NCBI GenBank assembly: GCA_905220665.1
Contig: CAJNAR010000167.1
Coordinates: forward strand, 62,001 to 126,000
Length of the DNA stretch: 64,000 nucleotides
Direction of reading: 5' to 3'
From: Albugo candida
Taxonomy: Eukaryota > Oomycota > Peronosporomycetes > Albuginales > Albuginaceae
This document shows positions 34,076-46,901 of this stretch, one piece after another (position 1 is the stretch's first letter; the number at the start of each line of letters is the position of its first letter). Below the pieces are notes generated by a model that searched no databases, was not told where the DNA came from, and was given only the letters and a program-made list of their open reading frames with translations. A program made the translations under genes and the position numbers.

Positions 34076-35039
34076 ATGCTACGCATGTTAATCAGTAAGT
34101 CTGCAATGGGCTTTTTATACCCCAACTGCATACGCAAGCTCTGCTCAAATTGGCCGTCCAATCATATGGATCGCCTTCCTCGAGTCGTTACGGGATTGCC
34201 ACATTTTCAACGCAACATGCTCTATCGTGGTGTTGTAGTCAGCTTTCTCCACTCACAGAGTGCCTGCAATGGCTTTTCTAAAATCTCAACTTGTTTGCAA
34301 TCACGGAACGTACAGAAACGCAATTCAGCTAGCATTATGACGTCTGCCGCTGCACTAACTTTTGACACGCATCGCGTCGTAAAGAGATTGCAGGAGGAAG
34401 GTAGCCATCACGCACTATAATTGTCCCTGCTGATAACAGCCATTGCTCCATAGGCTTTCCACCACGGCAGGCCGAAGGAATTTTAGAAGTCATAAAAGAC
34501 TCAATGTCCGATTCTTTAGAAATGCAGGCCAGAATTGTACGTGACGAAGAATCGTCAATCCCACAAATAATGAGTGGCGTGTGTAGCTTGCCACCAAAGC
34601 GGAGCATGTTCAGCTACGTGCCGAGTTATCCGAGCGCGTTTTCAACTCGACCTTGAAATTCGGTTTGTGACATAATTGCATGATGAGATGTTTTTGACGT
34701 GGAGGGATAGATATTGCTCAGCGACACATGCGAGAGCTTCTTGAGAGGGATTTCAACAATCTGAAGCAAGATATTCGGATGCTGGAGAAAATGGACTTTG
34801 ATAAGATTCGAATGGAGGTCGCAGAGCTGGAGAAGAAATTTTTACTACAGAAACAGGCCGAAGATGAAACACTGAATGAGCTCCGTCTCTCGATGGAAAA
34901 AGTGGAAAAGCGAATGCTGCAATACGGTACGAAGACCATGAACTTGTATTTTCTGCCTGATTCAATGTAACTGATAGCTGTTGGCTTTGCCGGGACAATT
35001 ATGGCTGTGGGAGCTGCATTGATGCGTCTTGTGATGTAG
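34076..35039 (+). CDS. CCDC90/MCUR1-like mitochondrial coiled-coil protein (DUF1640)
   Basis: Five exons: 34076-34400, 34454-34536, 34587-34662, 34711-34926 and 34978-35039, giving 253 residues; introns are 48-53 bp and every junction keeps frame. The N-terminal 90 residues are basic and Ser/Cys-rich, as for a mitochondrial presequence. The family signature starts FDTHRVVKRLQEEGFPPRQA and continues with LATKAEHVQLRAELSERV, RDFNNLKQDIRMLEK and MEVAELEKKFLLQK. A final membrane helix reads AVGFAGTIMAVGAALMRLVM. Family members are inner-membrane proteins linked to the calcium uniporter (MCUR1) or respiratory assembly. Which role applies here is unknown. An additional intron within the presequence region is possible (GTAAGT at about 34095). 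Confidence 0.87.
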
Positions 35040-35172
35040 CTGTTGCGTTCTTGAACGCATATGGTGTTGATAACGTTTTTACCAGTTAGAGCATTTGCGA
35101 GGTACATCGTAGCCGGCTATTATCCAAGTTCCATGTGTCCCGTATGCTCCTGAACTTTAGATGTTGCATGGG

Positions 35173-38100
35173 TTAACTGAGATACGCTTCCCAATATACT
35201 AGAGAGCATATTTCCAGATTTTGGTGGGGGCGGTCTGATTTTTCTGGCAGAATTCTATCCTCAATGAAACGTTCAGTCAAATCAACCACAAAAAACGAGC
35301 TGTCTACCTTTTTGGGTCGTCGAGTCGGAGCAGGATGGCTAGCGGGCAGCACAGCCGGAACGGGCTTATCTTCGCAAAACTGCTTCTCCGTGATCGAATT
35401 ACAGGCATTGTCGGTCGAGTTTTGTATACTTTCAGATTGATCATGCACCTGGCTTTTCCGCTTCTTCCCAGTCTTGCCAGTGTTCCCTGCAACTTGTATC
35501 CCGTTCTGATCACTCTCAAGTAAAGTCGCATGTTTCTTCGCCAATTGCTCGTGCATCGCTTTGTAGTGCCTTAGTAGCGCATCTTCATGACCAAATTTGG
35601 TGGCTATCAACGACTGGAACGACAGTCTTCTGGTGTCGACCACAAGCTGTCGGTTCTCGGCGCTTTTCACAAACGCGGCCCATGTGCGATCGCGTTTAAG
35701 TGTCTCGACATTCCCCACCACAAAAAGACAGAATCTCGCGCGTGTGATAGCGACATTAAGTCGACGAATATCTCGTAAGAATCCTATTCCGCCGCGTGAA
35801 GAAGAACGCACACATGAAAAGATAATTATATCTTTTTCGCGTCCTTGAAACCCGTCCACAGTGTTGACTTCGACCGATACTGCAGATTGTGCGTTCGGCG
35901 AGGTAGCCAGCCATTGAGAGAGCACACTACGCTGCACTTGACGGCGTAGAGCATGTACTTGCTCCTTGTACGGGGAGACAAATCCAATGGACCATTTGGA
36001 TGTCAATTGTGTAGCTCCATGATTTCGAGCTTCATCGAGCATTGTCACACATAAATCAACGCAGAATTTGGCTTCGTCTCGGTTACATTTCGATCCGTTC
36101 ACGTTTTCCTCAGTTGACGTATCGATATGATACAATAAAAAGGGTTGGAAGTAGATATTCTCGTACAAATTCCAGCTGACATTTCGCATTCGTTGCAAGA
36201 CGGACGTTCCATCGGTCAATCGTCCGTCATAAAAGTAGTCGGAAGGGAATTCTCGCATAAACGGATGCATACGATACTGAACGCGTAGCATGGACGGCGT
36301 CAGACCGCTTTCAGCGAGACGCTCGAATAGAGATCGGTCGTAGCGTGCTTGAGCGGCTGAGGAGCTTTTCACGGTCGCCGGAAGCTGTTTTGGATCGCCA
36401 ACGAGGATCACACGCGCCACACGTTCTCGAATGGGAATGAGGGCACTGAGCTCAACGGCCTGTGCGGCTTCGTCGATGACCAAAGCATCAAACCCGCGTG
36501 GTAGGGATGTGAACATACCACTTCCAGCTTTTGATAAGGTGCATGCGATGATACTCGCTTTGCTCAGAAGCGTTAGTGTTAGTGTGCTTTCGAGATTGCG
36601 CAATTCCTCACGCATTCGTCGTATGCGACCGAAACACTCTGTCGATTTGGTGTGCAATCTGGACAACTCTTTCCGATTTGAATTCTCCGTTTTATTTGCG
36701 TGGAAAGCACGAATAGCTTCACGAAGCTTTGCTTGTTCTTCGACAAGTCGTTGGAGCTGAATGGCTTTCGGGTGCGTCCGCATTTCTTTCTCCAAAATGT
36801 GTGGAAGACACACACCTTTGACTATCTCTGGAGCATCCTCTCCGGCTGAGCCCAGGCGCACGATTGTCCATTTCGATGTGCCAGTCTCAGTGCTTGGTCG
36901 ATTCAAATGAGTTTTCTGGCCTTCTCCATCCAGCAGTCCGTCAGTCACAATACGCAGCACGAGCTCATCAACTGCTCCATTTGACGGAGCACACAACAGC
37001 AAATTACAGCCACCAGGAACGGTTCGTCTAGAGCTCGAGCGATGTATCACAGCCGGTGTGGTGTTCCGGAAGGAGCTTCCAGGTGTGACGCTCAATGGCT
37101 TGTTCAATTTTTTCTCTAGATTTCCACGCGCTGATGTCAAATTCTTTCGCATTTGTATAGTCATACGGGTCGTATGCGAGTCATTTCGCTTCAATACGCC
37201 AGCGTCGGGTGGATGATTGACAATTGTTTTGCCATGTATCGCAAACACTGGTGCTCCTTCCGCAGCTCGAGCTGAATCAATCGGTCGAGTTTCCTTCCGT
37301 ACCTCGGGCTTTAACGAGAGAAAGCAGCTCAATAAGCCCATAATCGTTTTCGTTTTCCCAGTACCGGGAGGCCCCTGCAGCAGACTGATTCCTGACTTGT
37401 AGTTATTAAGCACATTAGCGATACTTTGCAGTTGACTGGTGTTGTATTGCTTGTGTATAACCGTCCAAAGGAGCTCGCTACAGCATTGAGGCGTTGCTAC
37501 ACTTTTCACATTCACCTGAAGCATTTCCTTCCACTTCTTTTTCAGCTTTTCAGCGTGCTTGACAACGGCTTCGTGACTGTGTTTGCGGAGTTTATTTACC
37601 AATTTGCCAAGTTTTGTGACCTGTGCGACACAAATTGAAAAACGAATGACAATCTCAACAAAGGTTTACAAACCCGCAAATTATCGACCGTGATGTCCAT
37701 GCACGCTAATCGCTGAAGGATTGCAAGAATCGTCTCATCCGAATCGCTTTTTGCTCGTTGTGCCTCTAATTCCAAAGTAAGCCGTTCAAGTTCCAACGGA
37801 GCCGTTTGTAAGGCGGCAGGAGTCAGAATTGCGGTTCTCAAGTGCTCGGGAAGGAGATCCACTGATCTCAATGCAGCGTATTCGCGAGATGCGGTGACGA
37901 GATTCAGTAATGGAAATGCGAGCCATTCTGTTTCAGCCAATGCATTTGTTGAAAAGCTTTCTATCTCCATACCGTCGACATCAGCTGCCAGAGTTTCCAT
38001 CTCATTGTCGGGAAGAAATAGGACTTTTGTTAGGTCCTTTTCACTTGAGTCCGAGGAAGGTTTGTGGCCTCTGCTGGTTCTTCGTTTGACTTTATCGGCT

Positions 38101-41100
38101 TCAGTGATGAGAATGACGCCAATCATATCGGTCGCGTCCTGGCGTCGTAATCGATCTGTTGAATCCAAACTCTTGCGCAGGAGAATCAAATCTCCGTTTT
38201 TGAATACCGTTCGTCTCGCATTCTTCCGATCCGATTCCATTCCATTCTTTTGCGTGAGTGCAAAGTGCAGACAACGCATTCCTTCGCGACGTTTTTCAAA
38301 TTCAAATCTCATACGTTGTGTGGAATTCAATGTCGCATTCGACGGCAATTTGGAGAGCTGCTGCTCCATTTCAAAGGCACACTCTTCGAGCAATAGCGGT
38401 AGGAAAGCATGCACATAGTGTGATGGATCTTTGTACTTTAAAGGAGGAGCCTGAAGTATTGAATTCTGCTCTTGTTGGTTCTTTGCGTAGCGTTTGGCCC
38501 ATACGATCGGAAGGCATTGCTGGAGGAGATTTCGATAAAAAGGGAACAGAGAAGAGATAGGATTCCCTTTTTGTGTCTGTTTGATGCGTCGGAACGTGGC
38601 CGCCAGATCCAAATCGACCAAAGACTCGACCGTGATCTTTTTCTCTGTAGGTCGCTGTTTTCCACGGTCATTGATAAGCGCCAACAGCTCCTTCTTGTCG
38701 GTTGTACTCGATTGATGCGTATGTGCAATGTCACGTAGCACTTTGTCAAGACAAAGTCGATCTTTAGAACGACAAGTTGACGTCTCGAGTTTCGTTTCGG
38801 GCTGAAAAGCTTCTTCGTCGTAAAAAGAGTGGTCTTTTTTCGTCGTTAATGTCGAAGATACGCACGCTTTCGCGACATCAAAGTCCACAATCACATTCGA
38901 TTGTTTTGTCTGAGCGTTGTTCGCGGAAATCGGTCGATGTTTTGGAGCGCTTCTGACGTGGATTGCTGATGACTTTTTCAACGAAATCGTCCGTTTTTCT
39001 GGCTCAGGACGAGTTGATACTCTCTCATTCTTTGCGAAAAACTTTGAGCGATTTGTCACACTGCGGAGCTTTCGTACGGCATAAGCCAAGTCGGCTGATC
39101 CGTTCAGTTCCGATGGAGAGATTTGCTCCAACGTTTGCATAAGATCTTCCTCTAAATGTACATGGGCGGTCGAGCATGCTTCCAAAATCAGTCGTAGCAA
39201 TCGGATCACTCGACAATTGACTGCAGGAAGAGAACAGCTTGACAGTAGCTGAGCCAGCTGCCGAAGAATACGAAAGTTGCGTTTGTGCGTAAATGTGACT
39301 ATGGAGCCTGGAAGATCGATTCTCACCCAAAAGGACCAAAATACAAGTGCAAAATCGACGATACGCACTGCTGTGACCTCTTTAATGTCGCTGAGATGAC
39401 CGTGGAAGGCTGTCAACGACTCTACCAAAAAATCATTCATCAGTGTGCTCAATCGGCCAAGTTGCGTATGTGTATCCGTCAAGACTTTTTCGAGTGTTGG
39501 ACCATTCAATTCAAATGCTTTAGACCATAGAAATATAAGCTTTTGAATGGTGGGGAGAGAAAGAATCCATGAGAATAGGTACGTGCGTAATTGCTGCAGG
39601 TAGACGAGGACACCGCGAAGAAATGCTTCGGGTTGGCGATGAATGAGGACGAGAAAAGATTCCAACGTCGTTGCCGGCTTGAGAGAGAACCCAGTCCGTC
39701 TATCAGCGTGGGAAAGAAGCCTACAAAACATCGTAAAAGTGTGAGTAGCGTATCATTGCAATAGTGTACCGTTTCACGCCTTGCTCGATCGCCTCATTTG
39801 GGTTTAAAAGACAAAGGGAGACGTGTTGTGTCACCACAGGAAAGACGAGCGGATTCGTGAGGCCGCGTGTCAATACTTCTTCCAAAATCTTTGTAAAGTA
39901 CTGATACACATTCTGCTCCAACGCTGTGAAATGGTGACTCATGAACGCCGTCAAATCAGATTGAGACACATCGGATGGGTTCTTGATCGACTTGTTTGCT
40001 TGTGTGAGATTTCGCAGCTCAGAAACGCCACCCAAAATCTCGAAAAGCGCTCCGTGAAGAACCACAGGAATACTGGCTAGAGACTCGTGTGCGCACAAGC
40101 TTTTCATCAGAATAGTTTCGATCGGTTTGTGGTCCATAATCTCCTGCACACTGCTAGCCGTCGTAAGGCTCGCATACACAACATTCCGAGCAAGTTGTAG
40201 GTGCTTTTTCAGTACGACAGAACAGGTGAATGCGACGTGGTCGACGAGCGAAGGAACGTTTTGGGGGTTCGCGACAACGCGATACAAATAGTTCATCCAC
40301 AAAGGGCTCAAAGAATCAGAATCCGAGAGCTCACACGGCCACCATTTAGCCCACCCAATAACCTCCAATGTCGATACATTGTTCTCTTCAAGACTTCCTA
40401 TTTCTTTCGGTTGTGTCGCTGCTTCTGTCGAAGTGGTTTGTGCTTCATAACAATCCAAAATGATACAGGACACAGCTTTGGATACTGTTACGAAAAGAAC
40501 TTTATCGGTCTCAAACGCCTTTGGACGGATCACCGGGTCGATTAGGAAGCGAAGGATTTCTTCCCGTGACGAGAAATAGGCGTGTGTCTGCGTCGTATGG
40601 CGTTGTTGAGACCGGCCGATCGGCCGAATCGAAGCTAAAACGGCTGGAAGAACTTGTATCAATTGCTTTAAGACGAATGTTTTCCATAGTGAATTCCTGC
40701 AATGCTGAAGTAATGTCTCCAAAACGAGACGCGGAGACTGAATCGTATGATGCCAAAATAAATGCCGAAGACATATTAACAGCCTGGAAAAGCATTTCGC
40801 TATCTAAAAACGACTCAGTAAGGTACTGTAAGCCGGAGAGAGATCCACCGACCAGAAAAGTGAGCTGCTGATTGCTCTCATTCGGCTCCACCTGTGTGAG
40901 ATAATTCAGAACGAGGTCAGGAAATGTGTCGAAATGCTCCAATACAAACTCCAGGTTTTGTTCATCAAAGCGCTGCGAGCACAATAGTAGAGTAAAATTG
41001 GGTTCATGAGGATTTTGATCGTACTTGCATGACGACATCCAAAGCGGCCCAAAGGATCTGAGGCGTTGGAGACGTAACAGAATGCTCGAATTGCATGTAC

Positions 41101-42164
41101 TGATTGAATAAGACTGTGAAAAAGTATCGATTGGAGTGATTTTAGTGCGTAAACGTACAACTTGTAAAGATTTGACAGACTCCAACTCCATGTCGAGCAA
41201 AGGTTTTTGAAAGGCTTCGTTCTCCAGAATGTACATCCATTCGTGTAACACTTGCAATAGGTCGCTATCGACACCGTCATGCAAAAGCACGAGGTTTGGC
41301 ACTTTTCCCAATAAAAATGTCGCCCACGCGCTACGAGTAGCGTGACTTTCATTTCATCTCATCTCAAATCGTCAAACGTACCGAACGCTGGATTCTGGCG
41401 ATATTAGCATGTGGAAGATTCCCGTACAGCATCGAAAATGGCTACTTTGGGCTTCCACTTGTATCCTATCATTTTCAGTGACACTGGCAAGCCACTACGC
41501 CCATCGATACATAAGGATCATTCCTCTCTCTTGGAGCCCCACAGACCTTTGATAGAAGCTTGACGATGCGAGCATCCGAGTACAATCGACGATAGCTCAG
41601 AATTTCGTGGATAGCTATCACATCCTTCGCGATACTCCTTTTATCGGACCGTGTGTACAGAGCTTTTGTATCGCTTTCAGACTCGAGTAAATTGTGCTCA
41701 AGACGTTGGATGTCCAAAGTCGTCAAAAGGTGAAAATAAAAAGTGATTGAATCAATTGTGAACTCGTTTTCCAACTCAGCGAGCATGTTGGGAAATGAGC
41801 AGTGATATCGATCGACACTGTCGGTAGGAAGGCGTCAATCACTGCAAAGAAAACACTTTTGAACGTCATACCACTTTGTGCACACACTCAGTTGTTGCTT
41901 CATACGCTCATAGAACATCTGGACGCTATGTGGGCCTGGATATAGCTCCAGAATTCGCGTGATAAATGTCATGAGTGTCGGGTAGGTGCACCACCAATGC
42001 TCCTGGAAAGAACCGAGAAGGAATTGGCCGACACGATTGTAAAGGTCTTGCTTGCGTGTTGATAATGTCGTCTCATTGACATCGAGGTAGAGCTCGGAGA
42101 TCTCCTCCTCCAACTGGTGCACCAATGCATTGGAACTGCTGAATTTCGCATGTTCTGAGGTCAT
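35173..42164 (-). CDS. SETX: Senataxin/Sen1-like SF1B RNA-DNA helicase
   Basis: Long multi-exon gene. Well-supported exons are 41345-40773, 40696-39770, 39720-37674 and 37620-35173, with introns of 76, 49 and 53 bp. Upstream exons (from the ATG at 42164, with pieces around 42164-41894, 41839-41478 and 41460-41382) are likely but their junctions are less certain. The last exon holds the full helicase: LLQGPPGTGKT (Walker A, residues 74-84 of the frame from its first Met), VIDEAAQAVE (motif II), VGDPKQLPATV (III), QYRMHP (IV), VNTVDGFQGREKD (V) and RRLNVAITRAR (VI), the Upf1/Sen1 order. The large helical N-terminal region is as expected for Sen1/senataxin. The family unwinds R-loops and helps terminate RNA polymerase II. 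The C-terminus is Ser/Lys-rich, possibly a nuclear signal (GKTGKKRKSQ). Confidence 0.9.
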
Positions 42165-42717
42165 TCGGACCGGTATGAAGAGGTATCTATCCGGTACGAT
42201 AACGGATGTCGATGCTTATATGGCGAGCATCCGTTATAATGCGACGTGTAAGAGGAATAGAATGGTAAGTCGATTAAAGGTTTTTGAGATATGATAAAGC
42301 AGCGTAAGAAGAGGAGAAAGTCGTGCTATATTATCGCATTATTTCGCGAAATACAATTCACTTGGGAATGTTTGTGTGTACGAATGCTTTGCAGCGCTGG
42401 CGCGTAAGCAAGGGATTATAAGGAGCCGTCTTGTAGAGTGTATGAGCATATTTGTTGCTCGATCGAATGCAATCGCAATAAATTTATAGGATGACTTTCC
42501 GTCTGATTGTATAGAGCGCTCACACTCGAGCAACATTTTCCAACCTTGCATAATTCCGTCTCGATTGTCGGCATATAAAGCCCAAAGTAGTAGAGCCATT
42601 CATCTGCACCACGGAGTTGACATTTCATACTGGTCATAACGGATCTGCAGCAATTTATGCTCGTTTGTTGATTCTCGCCAATCCGTCAAGCTCCACTTCG
42701 AGCAACATTCCCATCTC
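42165..42717. other. Divergent promoter region
   Basis: 553 bp between the start codons of the helicase (minus) and the AI-2E-like gene (plus). A minus-strand frame at 42339-42599 (86 residues) has an ATG and looks somewhat helical but lacks partner exons or a known domain. I do not call it a gene. No defined promoter element was recognised. Confidence 0.45.
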
Positions 42718-44118
42718 ATGAGTTTGCAATCAAACGACATTGCTTATCTGTCGCTGGAAACCAATCCGCCTCCGTCACCTCCTTCACGACAAATCGAATC
42801 GCCAAGTACGTCAGCCCACACGCAATAATATTCCATTACGTATCACTTCTTAGATTTCCGTCGGACGAATTCGAGCTTTACAAAGGAACAGATGCTACAT
42901 CACGATGCTTTTGAGCTATTGAATGCTCCTATGAAGAAAATGGCATTAGAGCTGAAAGGAGCGGTTTTAGCTACTGGGTATGTGCTTCTCTTATTACTTC
43001 CCAATTCTGATCGAAATTCTATTGTTCAGACTGGCTGCGTGTTGTTATCTACTATCATGGTTTCAAACTGTGCTTCTTCCTCTTTTCCTGGCAATTTTCC
43101 TCATGTTTGTAGTCGTCATACCCGAAAAGAGTTGCTGATTGAATTGTGCAGGTATCTGGTGGACCCACTCGTTGAAGTCATTGACGTATCTCCGCGTTAT
43201 TTTCTATGCATTTGTACACAAAGTGGTCGACTCGCACGTCGGACCTCACGCGGATGCTCGCGAGCATTTGCTTCCTTGTGTGCCGTTGTGACCGTCTGCG
43301 TCTTCTTCGCGTTATTGGGATACATAACCGTACTTTCCGTCTACGCGCTCGACATGACGCCATACCAAGAGGGCTATAATCACTTGGTCGCAAAAGCCGA
43401 ACGTGTTTCCGGTCGAGTTGGAGTCCCGTTGAATATCACAACAACCTTGCACGACAACGTGGAGCGTCTGGCTCGAATCTTCCTCACAGAGACCATGGAC
43501 ATTCTCTCGTTCGTCTTCGTCACCATCATCTATCTAACCTACTTTTTGTGCACAAGAACACGCGCCAGTGACGCGGGCGGCGTTTGGTCCAAAATCGATC
43601 GTGATATTCAGCGCTTTGTTACATTAAAGTGCTTTCTATCCCTATTTGTGGCCCTTTTGGTGACAGTTGTGTACGTTTGGCTGAATGTTGGCTTAGCGAT
43701 TCTGTGGGGCATTTTAACCTTTTTATTGAATTGGATTCCTAACGTGGGTGCGATGGTGGCATCTCTGATTCCGGTCTTAATCATTGTGATCACGCCTTCC
43801 AGTGTTATGAACACAATGGAGAAACTTCTCGCGGTATTGATGCCAATGTGCCTTCATGCGTTTGTGGGGAACTTTATCGAACCTCGTGTATTCGGTAAAA
43901 AGCTGGAAATGGACCCAGTAATTGTTATTTTGTCGCTTTCGACTTGGGGATTGCTGTGGGGTGTCGTTGGAATGATCTTATCAGTTCCATTGACTGCAGC
44001 ATTCAAGATAATGTTGAGTCACCTTAAATTATGGCCAGAAGTTGTTGCACTAATGGAGGGTCGATATTTTGCAAAATATGGTGCAAGACAGTCACCTTTT
44101 GTACAGCCTCAAAATTAG
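42718..44118 (+). CDS. AI-2E family (TMEM245-like) membrane protein
   Basis: Four exons: 42718-42805, 42854-42977, 43030-43104 and 43152-44118, giving 417 residues; introns are 47-52 bp. The N-terminus is Pro/Ser-rich and cytosolic. Membrane segments follow, including FQTVLLPLFLAIFLM, ASLCAVVTVCVFFALLGYIT and ILSFVFVTIIYLTYFL. The C-terminal signature of PF01594 is present: GLAILWGILTFLLNWIPNVGA, NFIEPRVFGKKLEMDPVIVI and LLWGVVGMILSVPL. The family includes bacterial TqsA/PerM exporters and eukaryotic TMEM245. The substrate in eukaryotes is not established, and quorum-signal export should not be assumed. Skipping the introns gives a plausible but wrong N-terminus in a single frame from 42892. 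Confidence 0.87.
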
Positions 44119-44257
44119 GATTCTTTCTAGACTGATGTGGCCTACATGGAGCATGTCACATTATATATATAGCAAATCAACATTCTCTAATTCTTGTATT
44201 GAGGTTGCGTCTGAACTCTGATCACAATCGATCGATATCAAGCCGAAATTGTTGGGA

Positions 44258-45330
44258 ATGGAAGCGAAGCTTGATTCAAACGATTACTATGAGAATCTAG
44301 GACTTGAACGTACTGCTTCAGAGCAGCAGATAAAGACAGCGTAAGGTCTAAAAATGCTTTCCAATGAATATAACGACTCTGTTCTCAAAAGGTATCGAAA
44401 ACTGGCGATTCAGTACCATCCAGACAAAAATCCGAGTGATAAGGAAAAGGCCGAAGAAAACTTTAAAGTCGTTGGGGAAGCTTACAACGTTTTGTCCAAT
44501 AAGGACACTCGTTCAATTTGTGCGTTCATCTGTGTGGCCAAAAGCCTGACTAAGACATTTACTCTGCAGATGACATCTATGGAAAAGAAGGACTCAACGA
44601 TGGGGCTGAACCGATGACGAAAGAAAGCGCCTTACGAATATTCAAAGAATTTTTTCGATTTGGCAAAGAAATGGACCCTGAAGCACCAGAACTTGGCAAC
44701 GGTATTCGACGGGCGGCAGGAGGAGTAGTGTATGCTCCCATGAAGGGGCTCGTGTACGGAGGGAAATCAGTGCTGAGTGGTGTCGTGATGAGCTCTGCTG
44801 CGATCATATTTGGAGCGAGTGCAATTGTGGCTAATGTCGCGTTCGGGGTAAAAGAGATGGGAGAAGCGGGGATCAACACGGCGCGCCGACGCAAAGACTT
44901 GGCGCTTAAGAAGGACCGAGTCGAGCAGCAGATCGACGGGAAAGGTATCGTGTTGGCGCTCTATCACGAATATATGCTTAATCTGGTGTAGATGAAATCT
45001 CAAGATATGAGCCTTCGTTTCTTGGAGGGCTTAAGAAAGCGACATTTGGTGCAGTGACAGCTCCCGTTGCGGTATGAATTGATTGCCTTTTCATTTTCAA
45101 AGGAAGGTTGCTGATGTCGGGTATAGGCTCTTGTGAACGGTGGAAGTGTTTTGATAGCAAGTGGAATTGTTGCAGGAGGTTACGTAGTGGGCGGCTTTGC
45201 CGGAGCAGCTAGCAATGTTGCAAGCGGAATACAAGAAGTGAAAGCTGCAAACAAATTTGAAAGACGGAAGAAGGCACTACGAAAGCTGCAAAGTTCCGAA
45301 ACCTCTATTAATCAACCTGCTTCTGAGTAG
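44258..45330 (+). CDS. J-domain (DnaJ/Hsp40) protein with membrane-like tail
   Basis: Five exons: 44258-44340, 44392-44510, 44570-44944, 44992-45071 and 45127-45330, giving 286 residues; introns are 47-59 bp. The J domain is at residues about 8-72 ([20 protein letters not shown]) with the catalytic HPD at 37-39, ending [12 protein letters not shown]. The rest has no zinc finger or client-binding domain. It holds Gly/Ala/Val-rich hydrophobic stretches ([20 protein letters not shown] and [20 protein letters not shown]) separated by basic segments, so it may be membrane-associated. It would recruit an Hsp70 to a membrane site (inference). The C-terminus is basic then Ser-rich. It sits 139 bp after the AI-2E-like gene on the same strand. 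Confidence 0.88.
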
Positions 45331-45558
45331 ATAGAAGCACTTACGTATCAATGCTCGCCGTATTTAATTTGTGGATAACACGATTTCCATTTATTCATTT
45401 CGATTTATAAACTGATGCGATGCAGCAAATATACATTTTCTATTCATAAGCTGATTGAAATGAAAGTGTCAGGCATTCAGAAGCATCAAATAACGGCAAC
45501 CCGTCGAATCGTAACATTTTGGTACACAATGAATGCGCTTAAAGACGCTGGGGTTTGA

Positions 45559-46792
45559 TTACTCAAAGATGAGTCCTTTTCCGCCGACTGTGCTTACGAA
45601 ACATTGAAAGTTTTCTGCATTCATTGCCTCTATCACTGATTGTAGATCGACTTGTGTGAGATTTGCGGGTAGGATACCCACAATACAGCCTCCCGCACCC
45701 GCACCAGTGAGTTTGCTGCCGATACAATATTTGTCCAATATCGAGATGGCCTGATGAATCTTCGGATGCCCAACACCAATTTGGTCAAGAATGACCTGAT
45801 TCTCTTGGAACATCTTGGCGATTGACACATCGTCAAGTCTTCCATCCAATGCGAGTCGAAGGAATTCATTGACGATTCCTTGAATGTTCATGAATCTCAT
45901 GTTCATCATTGCTTGGTCGACTTGATACGCTTCGTAGACCTTACTTACAACCGCCTTTGTTGAGCGGGTGACGCCAGTATTTACGACCAAAAATCGAAAT
46001 GGAGACAGATAATTGCCTTGTGCTTTATACTCCATTCGTGGGACTTTGTGATAGACGAGCGTGCCACCAAATGTAGAGATTGTATTGTCGACTCCAGAAG
46101 GCGTTCCATGCGTCAGAACTTCAGCCGCAAATGCGTGGGCATTGATAGAATTCAGGTCTTTCGAGCCAATGTAACACGCCAGAGCCCCGCTCAAAGCAAC
46201 ACAAAACGCAGCTGATGATCCTAGCCCTGCACCAATAGGAAATAAATCCTTTGTCCACACGTGCACCCGCAATCCTTTCGATTTGCTGTAAGAATGATCG
46301 CTTGAGTAAATTTACTTTCATACTATTCATTTTCAAAATGTATTACCTGTCATTTTCTTTGGAGCGAAGAAAAGCGCATACAAGAAATAAAGTCGAAAGT
46401 AGAAAGTTTTCGTTATTCACCGCGTGCAATTCTTGCAGTAAAAGGGTCTTGAGACTGGCGAGAAGCGCTTCCGAGGGAACCGGGAAATAGTGATGTTCTT
46501 CTGCGTGTTGTGAGATGACATTATGGAGTGTGCCTAAAGTGATGTGGTGTTGAAACACTGGATTTGAACGCTCCAAATTTGTAAATAATAGTTCAAGTGT
46601 GTCGATTGTCGAAGTTGGTTCCTACAGCAAAGCGCTATTTATATGGAATTGAGAGCAGGAATACAAGAGCATTACAATGGCTGCATGAATCCGAAGGTTG
46701 TCTAGCGCTGTTGCCACGCATTGATGGCCATACACAACAGCATGTTCACCAAAAAGTATAATCTTGGCAGGTGCTGACGCGCGAAATGTCAT
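45559..46792 (-). CDS. MVK: Mevalonate kinase
   Basis: Three exons: 46792-46676, 46621-46347 and 46285-45559, giving 372 residues (human 396); introns are 54 and 61 bp. It starts [20 protein letters not shown], the GHMP-kinase N-terminal motif. The ATP-binding loop is [16 protein letters not shown]. The catalytic Asp region is [16 protein letters not shown], and the C-terminal motif is [10 protein letters not shown]. The enzyme phosphorylates mevalonate in the cytosolic isoprenoid/sterol precursor pathway. The start is the first ATG before the conserved SAPAK. Convergent with the J-domain gene (228 bp between stops) and 109 bp upstream of the RRP12 stop. Confidence 0.93.
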
Positions 46793-46901
46793 AAACACCT
46801 AGCCTAGCTTAATGTACGATTACGTCACTTGCACATCCGCCAATGACCAAATCTCGTTCGTATCTGTCAAAATGGATATATAAATTGAGCACTCTAAGAT
46901 C

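Noticed and set aside
42339..42637. Minus-strand frames between the helicase and AI-2E-like genes
   Set aside because: They are short, overlap each other in different frames, and have no domain or convincing splice partners.
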